Shown: positions 7,755-16,900, numbered from the stretch's first letter. The stretch: DNA of 40,646 bases from Chlamydiales bacterium (GCA_024233575.1 JACKPN010000014.1:1-40646); one strand, 5' to 3'. Made by a program: numbers and translations. Notes: a model not told the origin generated them from the sequence alone.

Positions 7755-7839
7755 CGGAAGAGGAGGGATTCGAACCCCCGGACCCTTGCAGGTCTTCTGT
7801 TTTCAAGACAGACGCATTCGGCCACTCTGCCACTCTTCC
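7755..7839 (-). tRNA. tRNA-Ser(UGA)
   Basis: Reading the minus strand, acceptor GGAAGAG pairs with CTCTTCC, followed by discriminator G at 7755; no CCA is encoded. The anticodon loop CTTGAAA carries TGA, read as serine. A long variable arm, as in all tRNA-Ser, lies between anticodon and T arms; the T arm is GGGGG-TTCGAAT-CCCTC. The element to the left abuts the 3' end of this gene, which therefore is the likely insertion target. Confidence 0.95.
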
Positions 7840-8014
7840 ATTAAGAAAGTGCCAATTCTAGCCTAATTGTTAGGATTTCATCAAGAAAAAACCTGTTTTT
7901 TATGGGTTTGAATATAAATTTTACCACTCTAGACACATAGTTGTAAAACAATAAAAATTAAATTTTAAATTCTCAATTAACATAGTTAAGTTGTTTAAAT
8001 AATAATTTAAAAAC

Positions 8015-8023
8015 TGTGATAAT
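8015..8023 (+). promoter_or_regulatory. Extended -10 promoter candidate
   Basis: TGTGATAAT at 8015-8023 resembles an extended -10 element and lies 42 bases before the start of the large unknown gene. The surrounding 225 bases (7840-8064) are very AT-rich and hold no gene. There is no good -35 box at normal spacing, so this is a weak call. Confidence 0.35.
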
Positions 8024-8064
8024 AGTAATGTAACTTGATATTCCGCTTTCAATAAGAGGTAGTT

Positions 8065-10266
8065 ATGACAACCAGACAAAGCTCAGAGCTCTCCCTAGTC
8101 GATGCTGTCGAAACGCTCTCAAGTATCGCCGATATGGATTTCGATAAGGAAATAGGAGTCACCCAATCACACGAATTAGATGTTCAAAATAAAAAGGTGT
8201 CTTATCGCACCGTTCATTGGCTACGAGACAGAGACGCAAAGGAATCGCTAGAGGTGATTAAGGAAACGTTTCGGGTTATCCTTAACTACCTGCGCAACTT
8301 CTACCGCGATGAATATCGCTCCTTAAAAGATATGCAAACGATTGAAGGGGTGAAGACGATCATGGTCCTTGTGGGTGAAGCTGCGAAAAAACTTGATCGA
8401 TACAACAAAGAGTTTCTTCAAAAGAAAAATTTCAGCGTGACAAAGCTAAAGGAGTACAAAGAGCTACAACAATTCTATGAGTCACGTATTTCAAAACGGG
8501 TCGATGATGGCAAGTTGAGTAAATGGATTTTGGGGCTGACCCAAATGGCGGAATCGATGCCGCAGAAACAAATCGAGGCTAAGGAGAAAAAAGCATGGGA
8601 GACTAAATATATCTTCGTGGACCTGGAATCGGTAAAAAAAGATACGGAATATGAGTTGTTCTTATTAAGGAAAGAGGATGGAACCCGCTTTTTTAGTCCG
8701 CGATTGATCAGGAATATGAAGCTTGTCAGCGACTTTGGCAGCTATTTTGGTCATTCTGAATTGGATGATCCGCTAAGCAGCTTGCAGCAGTGGGAAGATC
8801 GCTGCTTTCATGCTTCGGCGCAGAGTATTATCCGTTCGGTGGGTACGCGTGCTGATCGGTTCTTCCATGAGGCGGGACGCTATAAGGGACGAGAGCTGCC
8901 TGCATTGCTGATTCAGACGTTGATGGCGCTGATGCTAGCCGGAAATCCTAATAACTTGATGCGCAATAATCCGCCCAAAAATTGCCTGGAATATTTTAAA
9001 GACTTTCAGCTTTTTCTGAGGGAGGCGATGCATTCAAGGCACTATCAGCGGTTAGTGGCATATCCACCCAATGAACAAGACCGGCTGGGCTGTAGTATTG
9101 TCGAAACAATTCATGCGCTATGCCGCGCTCTCTATGTGCATATGCGGGGATATCAGGAAATGGTACCTATTATTCAGGAGTTGATCACAGAGTCATTGAA
9201 TGAAGATGGGAATCAATTTGTTGATGGTGAGCTTTGGGAAAAAATCCAGAATGAATACGATGCTTTACAAAAGGTGCTTAAACGTCATCCAAATGGTGGA
9301 TTAGTTAAAGTATTGGATTTGCTTGAGGCGGGAACTGTGCGTCAGTTTGATCCTCTCCACCAAGAGAATGTCCCTACTCCGCTTTTTCACTTGTATATGA
9401 ATGATAGTAGGATGACATGCATGCGCATGGCATCACCGACTTATCAGGAATTTATCCATCGAGTGCATATTGTTGAGGAATTTTTAGGGTTCCTACGTGC
9501 TTGTAGTAGTGATCATATTATCCGCAAGCACCTGATATTCAATTTACAGGATCGTACGTCATGGCGGGAAGTGGCAAGATGTAAAGCCATTGAAGGGCTT
9601 CAGAATGTTAAACAGTTTCATGATCATTTGGTTGTCGTGACGTTGCCTATTGATACGGAATTTTATCATCAGATGGCTCCATATCATGATGAAAACAAGG
9701 CAAAGGTGTTTATGGAGCATTTCAAAGAACACCTCGGCGATGAGAATGCGGGATTTTATTTCCCGGATCGGTTGAAGGGTGAGTTGTTTCCTGAATTTAG
9801 TAATGCTGTTATGGACGCAATCCATAGGATATTTTTCTCTGGTAAAAACATTCTAACACATAGCGAGCGTTTGGATTTTATCGAAATTTTCTACTTTTTC
9901 CTACAGTTGAAGATCATGGAACTTGTCCGCCCGGATTCTTTGAGCATGACTTGTAAAGATGCCATCGATATTGGTATGGCAGAAAGCATGCAGCTCTTTG
10001 CTTTTCTGAAGCTGTTCAATCAAGTAGAACTTTCGAAATCGGACTACGATTGCTTGCATTTCATGCTGTTTGCGCCCTCACTTCTAATCCGAGAAAGGCT
10101 GCTGCTGCCGGAACGATTCAGCAGGATGATCAGCGCAATGCGAACGGTTGAAGAGGCGCGACATGAGTTCGGCCCCGAGACCTTCCCATTGGTGGTGAAT
10201 GAGGTATTTGGACCGCACTATAAATCGACGATCCTACATGCGCAGATCGTTGTTCCTCATGAATAG
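8065..10266 (+). CDS. Large conserved-looking unknown protein, 733 aa
   Basis: I do not recognise a domain. It is soluble, mostly helical and charged, with no signal peptide or membrane segment. ATG 8065 follows AAGAGG at normal spacing. Its place, next to the LptF/LptG-type pair and tilS, corresponds to where C. trachomatis has a large hypothetical (CT837, from memory), so it may be that protein's homologue. Residues around 65-145 (KEYKELQQFYESR region) could be coiled coil, and the middle has many Met/His/Cys residues without a clear metal site. It ends ten bases inside the convergent carboxypeptidase gene. Function unknown. Confidence 0.85.
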   Translation: MTTRQSSELSLVDAVETLSSIADMDFDKEIGVTQSHELDVQNKKVSYRTVHWLRDRDAKESLEVIKETFRVILNYLRNFYRDEYRSLKDMQTIEGVKTIMVLVGEAAKKLDRYNKEFLQKKNFSVTKLKEYKELQQFYESRISKRVDDGKLSKWILGLTQMAESMPQKQIEAKEKKAWETKYIFVDLESVKKDTEYELFLLRKEDGTRFFSPRLIRNMKLVSDFGSYFGHSELDDPLSSLQQWEDRCFHASAQSIIRSVGTRADRFFHEAGRYKGRELPALLIQTLMALMLAGNPNNLMRNNPPKNCLEYFKDFQLFLREAMHSRHYQRLVAYPPNEQDRLGCSIVETIHALCRALYVHMRGYQEMVPIIQELITESLNEDGNQFVDGELWEKIQNEYDALQKVLKRHPNGGLVKVLDLLEAGTVRQFDPLHQENVPTPLFHLYMNDSRMTCMRMASPTYQEFIHRVHIVEEFLGFLRACSSDHIIRKHLIFNLQDRTSWREVARCKAIEGLQNVKQFHDHLVVVTLPIDTEFYHQMAPYHDENKAKVFMEHFKEHLGDENAGFYFPDRLKGELFPEFSNAVMDAIHRIFFSGKNILTHSERLDFIEIFYFFLQLKIMELVRPDSLSMTCKDAIDIGMAESMQLFAFLKLFNQVELSKSDYDCLHFMLFAPSLLIRERLLLPERFSRMISAMRTVEEARHEFGPETFPLVVNEVFGPHYKSTILHAQIVVPHE

Positions 10267-11777
10267 ATTTCAGTATACTTTTTGGTCAAGTAGCGTTGGT
10301 ATGGTTCTGAAGAAAATATCTTTCCTGTAATTTTTTTCATGAGAGCTTTACCATCATAATGACGACCGTGGCGATATACGGCCATGTTCAGCCATTCTCG
10401 AACGAACGATAGGTCGCCATGTTGCACGCGTTCCTCCCAGTCGTGATGGTCTTTGATGAATTGCTCGAAGAGTTGCGCGGCGTACATGTTCCCTAGAGAG
10501 TACGTAGGAAAATATCCAAACCCTCCTGATGCCCAGTGGATATCTTGCAAGCAGCCTTGCTTATTATTGGGAGGGGTAATACCTAATAGTTCTTCCATCT
10601 TGCTGTTCCAAGCGTCGGGGATCTCTTTGACGTGAAGGGTTCCGGCGATCAGTTCTTTTTCAAGCTCGAAGCGTAATATGATGTGCAGAGGGTAGGTGAC
10701 TTCGTCGGCTTCGACACGGATCATGGACGGGATTACCTTGTTAATGCCTCGGTAAAACCGGCTGAAGGTGAGGCTGTCGAATTTCCCTTTGAACTCTTTT
10801 TTGAGAAGAGGAAAGTAATGTTTCCAGTAGGGTTTGCTTAATCCTATGTATGTTTCCCACCAGCGGGACTGGCTTTCGTGAAGGCCGTGCGAGATCGCTT
10901 CGCCAAGGGGGGAGCCGTAGTGTTCTTCAGGCAATCCCATGGCATATAAGCTGTGCCCGCATTCATGCAGCACGGAGGAGATGTTGAACATGAGGTTTTT
11001 TGTGTCGATGCGGGTGGTAATGCGGCTGTCTGTGGGGTGACACGATGAAGAAAAGGGATGGGTGGAGAGGTCTAACCTGCCATGCTGGTCTGTATAGCCG
11101 AGATCTTTCAGAAGAAGATGGCTGAAATGCAGCTGCCGACTTTCGGGAAAGGTATTGTTTAAGAAGGAGTTATCTACTTGCCGAGAGCTGGAGATCGTTG
11201 TCAGAAGCGTTTGCAGGGTTGGTTTCAGATTTTTGAAGAGGGTGTTGATTTCGTGGGTTTTTATTCCTGGTTCATAGATTTCCAGTAATGCATCGTAGGG
11301 GTGATCGCTGTAGCCGATGTAATCTGCTTGTTTCTTTGCGAGGTCGATCATCGTATTGAGGTAGGGTACGAAAGTCTCAAAGGTATCGTTCTTGCGCGCA
11401 TGACGCCATACGTGCACAGAGGACGCAGTCTCTTTAGCAAGTTTTTCGACAAAATGTGGTGGTAGGGCGGTAGCGAGCTTATAGTCGCGCAACCAGATTT
11501 TAAGAGCGCTATTTTGCTCGGGAGCTAGTCCTTTGGCAATGATTTCGCCTGTTTCAAGGTCAATCAATTTAGCTAAGGCGTTAGCGAACTTTTTGCTAGT
11601 TTTCTCTTTGTGGATCAGTCCGGCCATGGTTTTCATCTGGATGCCGCGGATGCCGGAGGCGCCGGAAGGCATTTTGGTTTCCTGGTCCCAGCTAAGCAGT
11701 GAGGAAATGCCACACAGGATGGCGCGTTTTTTTGAAATTTTATGCAGCTTGCAGTAGTGTTTTTGTGCATCGCTCAT
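10257..11777 (-). CDS. M32-family metallocarboxypeptidase (carboxypeptidase Taq type)
   Basis: Cytosolic zinc carboxypeptidase that removes C-terminal residues from peptides. 506 residues is the normal family length. The zinc motif HECGH is at 271-275, with the downstream glutamate in LHESQSRWWE (E301). The family signature HPTDSRITTR at about 247-256 and the C-terminal GNMYAAQLFEQF region also fit. No signal peptide. It lies on the minus strand directly after alr (3-base gap to 11781 region) but is transcribed in the same direction, so it may be the last gene of the lptF-lptG-alr operon. Its stop overlaps the end of the convergent unknown gene. A likely role is peptide recycling for amino acids, though that is inferred. 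Confidence 0.93.
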   Translation of the reverse strand: MSDAQKHYCKLHKISKKRAILCGISSLLSWDQETKMPSGASGIRGIQMKTMAGLIHKEKTSKKFANALAKLIDLETGEIIAKGLAPEQNSALKIWLRDYKLATALPPHFVEKLAKETASSVHVWRHARKNDTFETFVPYLNTMIDLAKKQADYIGYSDHPYDALLEIYEPGIKTHEINTLFKNLKPTLQTLLTTISSSRQVDNSFLNNTFPESRQLHFSHLLLKDLGYTDQHGRLDLSTHPFSSSCHPTDSRITTRIDTKNLMFNISSVLHECGHSLYAMGLPEEHYGSPLGEAISHGLHESQSRWWETYIGLSKPYWKHYFPLLKKEFKGKFDSLTFSRFYRGINKVIPSMIRVEADEVTYPLHIILRFELEKELIAGTLHVKEIPDAWNSKMEELLGITPPNNKQGCLQDIHWASGGFGYFPTYSLGNMYAAQLFEQFIKDHHDWEERVQHGDLSFVREWLNMAVYRHGRHYDGKALMKKITGKIFSSEPYQRYLTKKYTEIYS

Positions 11778-11780
11778 TGT

Positions 11781-12920
11781 CTACCTCTTAAATATGCGTT
11801 GTACCCGCGGACCTATGCAGGTTGTCAGCTCATGGCTGATGGTGTTGCCAAATGCGGCAAATTCTTCAGGAGTAAGTTGATGATCTCCTTCTTCACTGCC
11901 GAAAATAGTGACGGTGTCTCCGATTTCAATGTTGGCGATGTGGGTGATGTCGATCATAGTAAAGTCCATGCATACGGTTCCAATAATCGGTGCCCGCTGT
12001 CCTTTGATAAGTACATAACCTTTGTTGCTATAGTTACGATGGATGCCGTCGTAATAACCGACAGGAATAACGCCGATTTTTTTGTTTTCGGTATCTACCT
12101 TAAAGGTGCGCCCATAACTTACCGTGGTGCCTTTCGGGCAGTTGTGAATGGCGCAAAGCGTGGTTTTAAGAGAGAGAGCGAGTTTAAGCGGCAGAGTGCT
12201 GCTGCAAGATGTAGATGCATACATCCCGTAAAGAGCAAGACCGACACGTGCCATATTGAGTTGAGGAAAAGAAAACCGTATCAGTGCGCTGGCATTGGCT
12301 GCGTGTTTCCAACGGAGCGGAATACCTGCGGTTTCAATTGCATGGATGCTGTCAAGAAAGGTCTCAACTTGTTTAAGAGTAAAATGATCGTGATTGGGGT
12401 CATCAGCAGCAGGAAAATGTGTCATAGCTCCTTCTAAATGAATAAAAGGAAGGGTTGATACCTCTTTGGCAAGGTCTGTGGCGTCTTGCGGCATGCAGCC
12501 GAGCCGCGTCATGCCTGTGTCGATATCCAGGTGCACGGGAAGAATGATGCCGTGCCGTTGTGCCTCTTCTGAGAGAGAACGCGCTAGAGAGAGTGATGAT
12601 ATGGCCGGTGTGCAGCGGTATTGGCAGATAGTAGCGGCATCATGGGGATGGATGTTGAGGAGGAGGAGGTCGCTGGTAATTCCTCCCTTGCGCAATGGGA
12701 CTGCTTCGTGAATGTTCGCGACGCCGAAATGTGCAAGTCCGCATGTTTCAAGAAAATGACAGATAGTTAATGCGTCTGTTCCGTAGGCGTTGGCCTTTAC
12801 CATCGCCATGAGCTGCGTTGCAGGTGCGTGGTTTTGAAGGGTGGCAACATTGCTGGCGATGGCGTTCAGATCGATAAACAGGTGTGATGCGTGTGTGGTT
12901 GGTAGCGTTGCTGTTGTCAT
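11781..12920 (-). CDS. alr: Alanine racemase
   Basis: PLP enzyme that makes D-alanine for peptidoglycan. With ATG at 12920 the protein is 379 residues, the usual length. The PLP lysine is K42 in VKANAYG, and the catalytic tyrosine Y269 in VSYGRTF; GYYDG and GTVCMDFTMID are also typical. A longer frame to 13154 runs through the neighbouring lptG-type gene and was rejected. The ATG overlaps the TGA of that gene as ATGA, so translation is probably coupled. Chlamydia species lack alr and are thought to use GlyA instead, so its presence fits a non-Chlamydia chlamydial lineage. Joining it to lipopolysaccharide-transport genes groups two envelope functions. Confidence 0.95.
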   Translation of the reverse strand: MTTATLPTTHASHLFIDLNAIASNVATLQNHAPATQLMAMVKANAYGTDALTICHFLETCGLAHFGVANIHEAVPLRKGGITSDLLLLNIHPHDAATICQYRCTPAISSLSLARSLSEEAQRHGIILPVHLDIDTGMTRLGCMPQDATDLAKEVSTLPFIHLEGAMTHFPAADDPNHDHFTLKQVETFLDSIHAIETAGIPLRWKHAANASALIRFSFPQLNMARVGLALYGMYASTSCSSTLPLKLALSLKTTLCAIHNCPKGTTVSYGRTFKVDTENKKIGVIPVGYYDGIHRNYSNKGYVLIKGQRAPIIGTVCMDFTMIDITHIANIEIGDTVTIFGSEEGDHQLTPEEFAAFGNTISHELTTCIGPRVQRIFKR

Positions 12921-13996
12921 GACATTTTCCTGAATGAACGGTAGATGATGATGGTGAATAGAAGGAAGGGGACTCCGATGGCTACGAAGGGTGAAAGAAC
13001 TTGTCGCTGGCCAAGAAGAAGAAAAGCTTTGAGTAAGAGAAAAAAGGTGAGAAAGGCGGCAAGGCCGACAGTGTAAATAAGAAAAATTGGAAGTGTTCGA
13101 GAGTGGGTAGTGCAAAAAGGGATAGGAGCAATAATGGCCAAAATAGATAGCCAAGGCATGCTGACTTTGAAGAGTAAATCAGAGATGGCAGTCGAGGCTT
13201 TCTCGCTGTGGGTGCCGCTGCTTTTCTGATACCGTTTCCAGAGCTCTGTTAATGACAGCTCTTTGGCAACATTTAAATTTTCCATTAGGAGACTGCTTTC
13301 GATTGTAAGCTCCGGAAATTCCCGCTTTTCATTAAATTCATGAGGGATTAATTGTCCAGCTTCGTTGCGGGTCAAATGTTTTACATGTTCTCCTAAAGGG
13401 ACGGTCATATCGGTATAGAGATGCTGCATATGGAATATATCGGAAGGAGAACGGATCCAATAGGCATCAACAAGGCGGTTGCTTGTAGGGTCATAATGGT
13501 GGTAGATGAGATCGCTGTTATCGGCAACTGCCAAATGCTGAACGTTAGTAAGTGTATGTTTATGGCTGCCTGTTTTTCTTTGTTCGTAGAGAACTTTTCT
13601 GGATGTGGCTGTAAGGGGTTGAAGAAACTGGGTGTTGAGGTAGAGGACGGCTGTGCCGAGGAGACCTACAATTAGAAAGGGACGGACTAGACGATGGAGC
13701 GGAACCCCGCCAACAAGCAGGGCTGTCAGCTCATTACTGGTGTTTAGTGTTGTCAATGTCTTAATGGTTGCAATCAGTAGGGCAAGGGGAATGAGAACGT
13801 CAAGATGGTTGGCAAATTCGCATCCATAGTAGTAAGCGATTTCAAGAAGGGTAAAATGTATGCGCTGGAAACGGAACAGGTTGGCGTGGCTAGCAAAATC
13901 AACGATGACAAAGAGTCCAAAAAAACAGAAAAGAATCAGAAAAAGAATCGCGAGATATTGCTTTAAGAAATAGCGTTCCCATATTTTCACCATCAT
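12917..13996 (-). CDS. LptF/LptG-family lipopolysaccharide export permease (second of pair)
   Basis: Inner-membrane subunit of the LptB2FG transporter that extracts lipopolysaccharide. 359 residues with the family plan: helices near the N-terminus (about 15-35, 60-80 and 100-122), a large periplasmic domain and three C-terminal helices. The opening KIWERYFLKQYLAI and the ELTALLVGGVPLHRLVRP segment are typical of YjgP/YjgQ proteins. ATG 13996 overlaps the stop of the upstream partner. By order it corresponds to LptG, but F and G cannot be separated surely by eye. Its stop overlaps the alr start. Confidence 0.92.
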   Translation of the reverse strand: MMVKIWERYFLKQYLAILFLILFCFFGLFVIVDFASHANLFRFQRIHFTLLEIAYYYGCEFANHLDVLIPLALLIATIKTLTTLNTSNELTALLVGGVPLHRLVRPFLIVGLLGTAVLYLNTQFLQPLTATSRKVLYEQRKTGSHKHTLTNVQHLAVADNSDLIYHHYDPTSNRLVDAYWIRSPSDIFHMQHLYTDMTVPLGEHVKHLTRNEAGQLIPHEFNEKREFPELTIESSLLMENLNVAKELSLTELWKRYQKSSGTHSEKASTAISDLLFKVSMPWLSILAIIAPIPFCTTHSRTLPIFLIYTVGLAAFLTFFLLLKAFLLLGQRQVLSPFVAIGVPFLLFTIIIYRSFRKMS

Positions 13997-15120
13997 TCTA
14001 CCCCTTTGGCAGCGCGTTCAAGCATCCATAATGATAGTGCTATGATCGCAATGTGCGGGCCAATAAATAGTGAAGCGGCGGTATAATAGTGATGTTCTGC
14101 GCTTTTACCGGCGAAGAAACAAATGAGATATAATGTCGCTAAGGAAATGACGGCGAAGATGCCGCGGTTTTTGTGATTTCTGCTGATATTGATTCCAAAG
14201 GTTGCACCCATGAGTGTAAATGAGAATACTGCGAAGGCAACTGAGTAGCGTTTGATGAATTCGGAGCGGATACGCGTAAGATTACGTTGTAGCTGAGAGG
14301 CTTCTTGGTCGACGGCTTCATGAAGTTGCCGGCTCTCTTCGTATTCACGAACACGGAGCATAGCAAAGTTGAGGTGGTCATTGCTTAGTGTCCAGACTTT
14401 ATTGTGCAGTAGCTGGGAGAAATCGCTTGTTGTCGCTGTGGTTTCATTGCTGTTCTCGACGATGAGCGATGGCCGTCCAGCTTCGCCAGGGATAGAAGAT
14501 ATTAGGGTCATTCCCGTGCTCTTCAGATTTTTTTTTGAAGCTGTGAGCTCTTGGGCGATCAGGAGGTTGAGAGTAGGGGATGTCTTGTTGGCGATAGCAA
14601 ACACAATATCTTTGGCACTTTCGCCAACATGCGTTTCGCCTGCTGTTTCAAAAAAGAACCCTTTTGCTCGTTTGATATGCTTGTTTTGAGCCAAAGCAAG
14701 AGGATTGATGCTGTTAAGTTCGTTTTTCAACAGTCCAGTGGTGAGGTGGGACTCTGTTGCTAATTCGGAGATGAAGTAAAAATTAATGCAAGAGAGCAAC
14801 GCGGCGGCACAAAGTAAAGGGGACAAAATATCCCAAAGGGAAAGGCCGCTTGCTCGCAGTGCGGTAAGTTCGTGAGTATGGGAAAGCTGTTGAATGAGAA
14901 TGATAGCGGAGATCAGGCAGGCGATCGGTAGTGCAATGGGAAGAATATAGGGAATTTGTAGAAAAATAAATGTTAACAGCAGGTGCAGCTCTGGGCCTAT
15001 GGTGGCAAACTGAGCAATGTCATCAATACGGGTGGTTAATAATACTGCGATAATGGCGAGAACACAAAAGATGAGAACCTTAAAATACTCGCTAAGCAGA
15101 TAACGCCAGATAATTGTCAT
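13993..15120 (-). CDS. LptF/LptG-family lipopolysaccharide export permease (first of pair)
   Basis: Partner of the following gene in the lipopolysaccharide transporter. 375 residues; opens IIWRYLLSEYFKVLIF, has ELTALRASGLSLWDILSP after the second helix, a periplasmic middle and a C-terminal three-helix bundle (FSFTLMGATFGI onward). Gene order suggests LptF. It starts 70 bases from the divergent GYF-domain gene, so promoters for both directions must lie in 15121-15190. The 4-base overlaps along lptF-lptG-alr indicate one transcript. Placement beside tilS and ftsH matches what I recall of C. trachomatis CT838-CT841. Confidence 0.92.
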   Translation of the reverse strand: MTIIWRYLLSEYFKVLIFCVLAIIAVLLTTRIDDIAQFATIGPELHLLLTFIFLQIPYILPIALPIACLISAIILIQQLSHTHELTALRASGLSLWDILSPLLCAAALLSCINFYFISELATESHLTTGLLKNELNSINPLALAQNKHIKRAKGFFFETAGETHVGESAKDIVFAIANKTSPTLNLLIAQELTASKKNLKSTGMTLISSIPGEAGRPSLIVENSNETTATTSDFSQLLHNKVWTLSNDHLNFAMLRVREYEESRQLHEAVDQEASQLQRNLTRIRSEFIKRYSVAFAVFSFTLMGATFGINISRNHKNRGIFAVISLATLYLICFFAGKSAEHHYYTAASLFIGPHIAIIALSLWMLERAAKGVE

Positions 15121-15190
15121 TATTTATTTCACACAAATCCTCAGATCCACGATAATGTAACACGACATTTGATACAATTGTATTAGGATT

Positions 15191-15547
15191 ATGCTAGGCA
15201 ACCAAGCAATCATAACAAAGAAAGTTTGGTATATCCAAATTCACGGTAAGAAAGAGGGTCCCTACTCCATCCGTGATTTGCGCAAGGACCGTCGTTTGAC
15301 TCCCGATACCTTGGTTTGGCGCGAGGGGTTCAAAAAATGGGTTCCGTTACGTGATGTGCCCGAACTGCAAGAAGTATTCGAAGAAGAAGAGGAAATAGAG
15401 GACGAGGATGTCGATCTAGCACTTCTTTCTGAAGATCAGTTGGCAATGACGTTGCAATTTGAGCCGCCGTTCTTTTTATTCTGGCTCTTAGTTGTGATCG
15501 TGTTAACTATCTATGTTTTAATAGACTTTTATATAAAAATTCGATGA
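15191..15547 (+). CDS. GYF_2-domain membrane protein, 118 aa
   Basis: Small protein with a GYF_2-type domain at residues about 11-60 (VWYIQIHGKKEGPYSIRDL, then LVWREGFKKWVPL), a very acidic linker (EEEEEIEDEDVD) and one C-terminal membrane helix at about 96-114. The domain would face the cytoplasm if tail-anchored. GYF-like domains generally bind proline-rich or extended peptides. ATG 15191 has AGGA upstream. Its stop overlaps the tilS start as ATGA, so the two are translated together; why a peptide-binding membrane protein is tied to tilS and ftsH is unknown. Notably, the FtsH downstream has a proline-rich tail. Confidence 0.85.
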   Translation: MLGNQAIITKKVWYIQIHGKKEGPYSIRDLRKDRRLTPDTLVWREGFKKWVPLRDVPELQEVFEEEEEIEDEDVDLALLSEDQLAMTLQFEPPFFLFWLLVVIVLTIYVLIDFYIKIR

Positions 15548-16860
15548 ATTCCATAGAAAATATTGTAAGGGAGTTTCTCCGAACGTATCATGCGGAGAAT
15601 AAACAGTTATTATTGGGCCTATCCGGCGGTCCTGACTCTCTACTACTCTTCCATTTATTCGATTCTATGCAGATTCCATTCGCTGTTGCTCATATTGATC
15701 ATGGGTGGAGGCAAGGAAGTGGGAGAGAGGCAAAGATTTTGCGCGAGATGGTAGAGGAGAAGGGGTATCGTTTTCACTTTCTTCGTTTGTCAAGTTCTGA
15801 AGGAAACTCGGAAGATGAAGCGCGTCAAGAGCGACGGGCATTCTTTACAGAGCTTTGTCGTGTATGGGGATATCAGGCAGTTGTCTTGGGACATCATGCT
15901 GATGATCAAGCGGAAACGGTGTTAAAAAGAATTTTAGAAGGTGCTAACCTGACGGCAATGGGGGCTTTGGTGCCTGCGGTAAATCATGGGAAACTGGCGA
16001 TATGGAGGCCGTTGCTTCATGTGCGAAAGCGGGATATTCTGTCATGGCTAAAGGAGCATGAATATGTTCCTTTTGATGATCATACCAACAGGGATCCAAA
16101 ATTTTTGCGCTCGCGCATGCGGATGACTGTCATTCCCAACCTGGAACAGCAATTTGGAAAACAGGTTGCGGGATCTTTAGTAAGGGTAGGCGAGGAAGCG
16201 CAAGAACTGGCGAACTATCTTGATCGTCGTATCTCTGATGTCCTGCAATATCTCCGTCAAGGCCCTATTGGTGCCTATATCGATACGTCTGAGGCAGGAG
16301 TTCTGGATCCATACGAAGTACGCTATCTCATCAGAAAAGTAGCATCTTTAGAAAAAATCACTTTGTCGCGTGCCGCGTTGGCAACGGCAACGGAACATCT
16401 TGTTAAAGGTGCGGCGAACAAAGAATCGGTCAGCGGTAGTCGTCGTGTTTATGTCGATAGAGGTGTTATTTTTGCCTTGGCGATGCCGATTCCTTCTTGC
16501 GAACCTATTAGTTTTAGCAGTCCGGGAGTCTATCGCACTGGGGCTTGGGAGTTGGAAGTTAAAGAGGGTGACGAGTACAGGAAAACAGACTGGAGAGATC
16601 TATGGATGGGGAATGGGACTGTTACTGTACCAGCGGATGCTTATTGTGTAGCGCTTCCGGTCATGAACGAGGAATTTGCTGGTAAAGCATCAATAAGCAA
16701 GTGGTGGAGTGATCATAAAGTACCCTGTTTTTTGCGTAAAAAAGTACCGGTTTTGTGGGGCGAGCAAGGTATTGTAGCTGAATGGATGACAGGAAAAAAC
16801 CGACAGCGTGAAAAAAAAGACGATTGGATAGTTAATATTAAACTGCTAAAATATAAGTAG
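15544..16860 (+). CDS. tilS: tRNA(Ile)-lysidine synthase
   Basis: Adds lysine to C34 of the CAU-anticodon tRNA-Ile so it reads AUA codons; ATP-dependent and essential. 438 residues. The PP-loop SGGPDS is at 27-32, followed by HIDHGWR and LGHHADDQAETVL, both diagnostic of TilS. The C-terminal part (KWWSDHKVPCFLRKKVP) matches the TilS C-terminal tRNA-binding domain, so this is the long form. ATG overlaps the GYF gene's stop. The tilS-ftsH order is conserved in chlamydiae and many other bacteria. A terminator follows, so ftsH has its own promoter. Confidence 0.96.
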   Translation: MNSIENIVREFLRTYHAENKQLLLGLSGGPDSLLLFHLFDSMQIPFAVAHIDHGWRQGSGREAKILREMVEEKGYRFHFLRLSSSEGNSEDEARQERRAFFTELCRVWGYQAVVLGHHADDQAETVLKRILEGANLTAMGALVPAVNHGKLAIWRPLLHVRKRDILSWLKEHEYVPFDDHTNRDPKFLRSRMRMTVIPNLEQQFGKQVAGSLVRVGEEAQELANYLDRRISDVLQYLRQGPIGAYIDTSEAGVLDPYEVRYLIRKVASLEKITLSRAALATATEHLVKGAANKESVSGSRRVYVDRGVIFALAMPIPSCEPISFSSPGVYRTGAWELEVKEGDEYRKTDWRDLWMGNGTVTVPADAYCVALPVMNEEFAGKASISKWWSDHKVPCFLRKKVPVLWGEQGIVAEWMTGKNRQREKKDDWIVNIKLLKYK

Positions 16861-16862
16861 TT

Positions 16863-16900
16863 AAAAGATTTTCTGTGACGGATGAAATCTTTTGCTTTTT
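16863..16900 (+). terminator. Terminator after tilS
   Basis: AAAAGATTT (16863-16871) pairs with AAATCTTTT (16885-16893) around a 13-base loop, followed by GC and five T at 16896-16900. Typical rho-independent layout just after the tilS stop, separating it from the ftsH promoter. Confidence 0.65.

Noticed and set aside
11742..12437. 231-residue plus-strand frame over alr
   Set aside because: Shadow of alr; no family resemblance, cysteine-rich antisense composition.
12921..13154. 77-residue N-terminal extension of alanine racemase
   Set aside because: It lies within the lptG-type gene, is low complexity in Ser/His, and the ATG at 12920 gives the standard Alr N-terminus.
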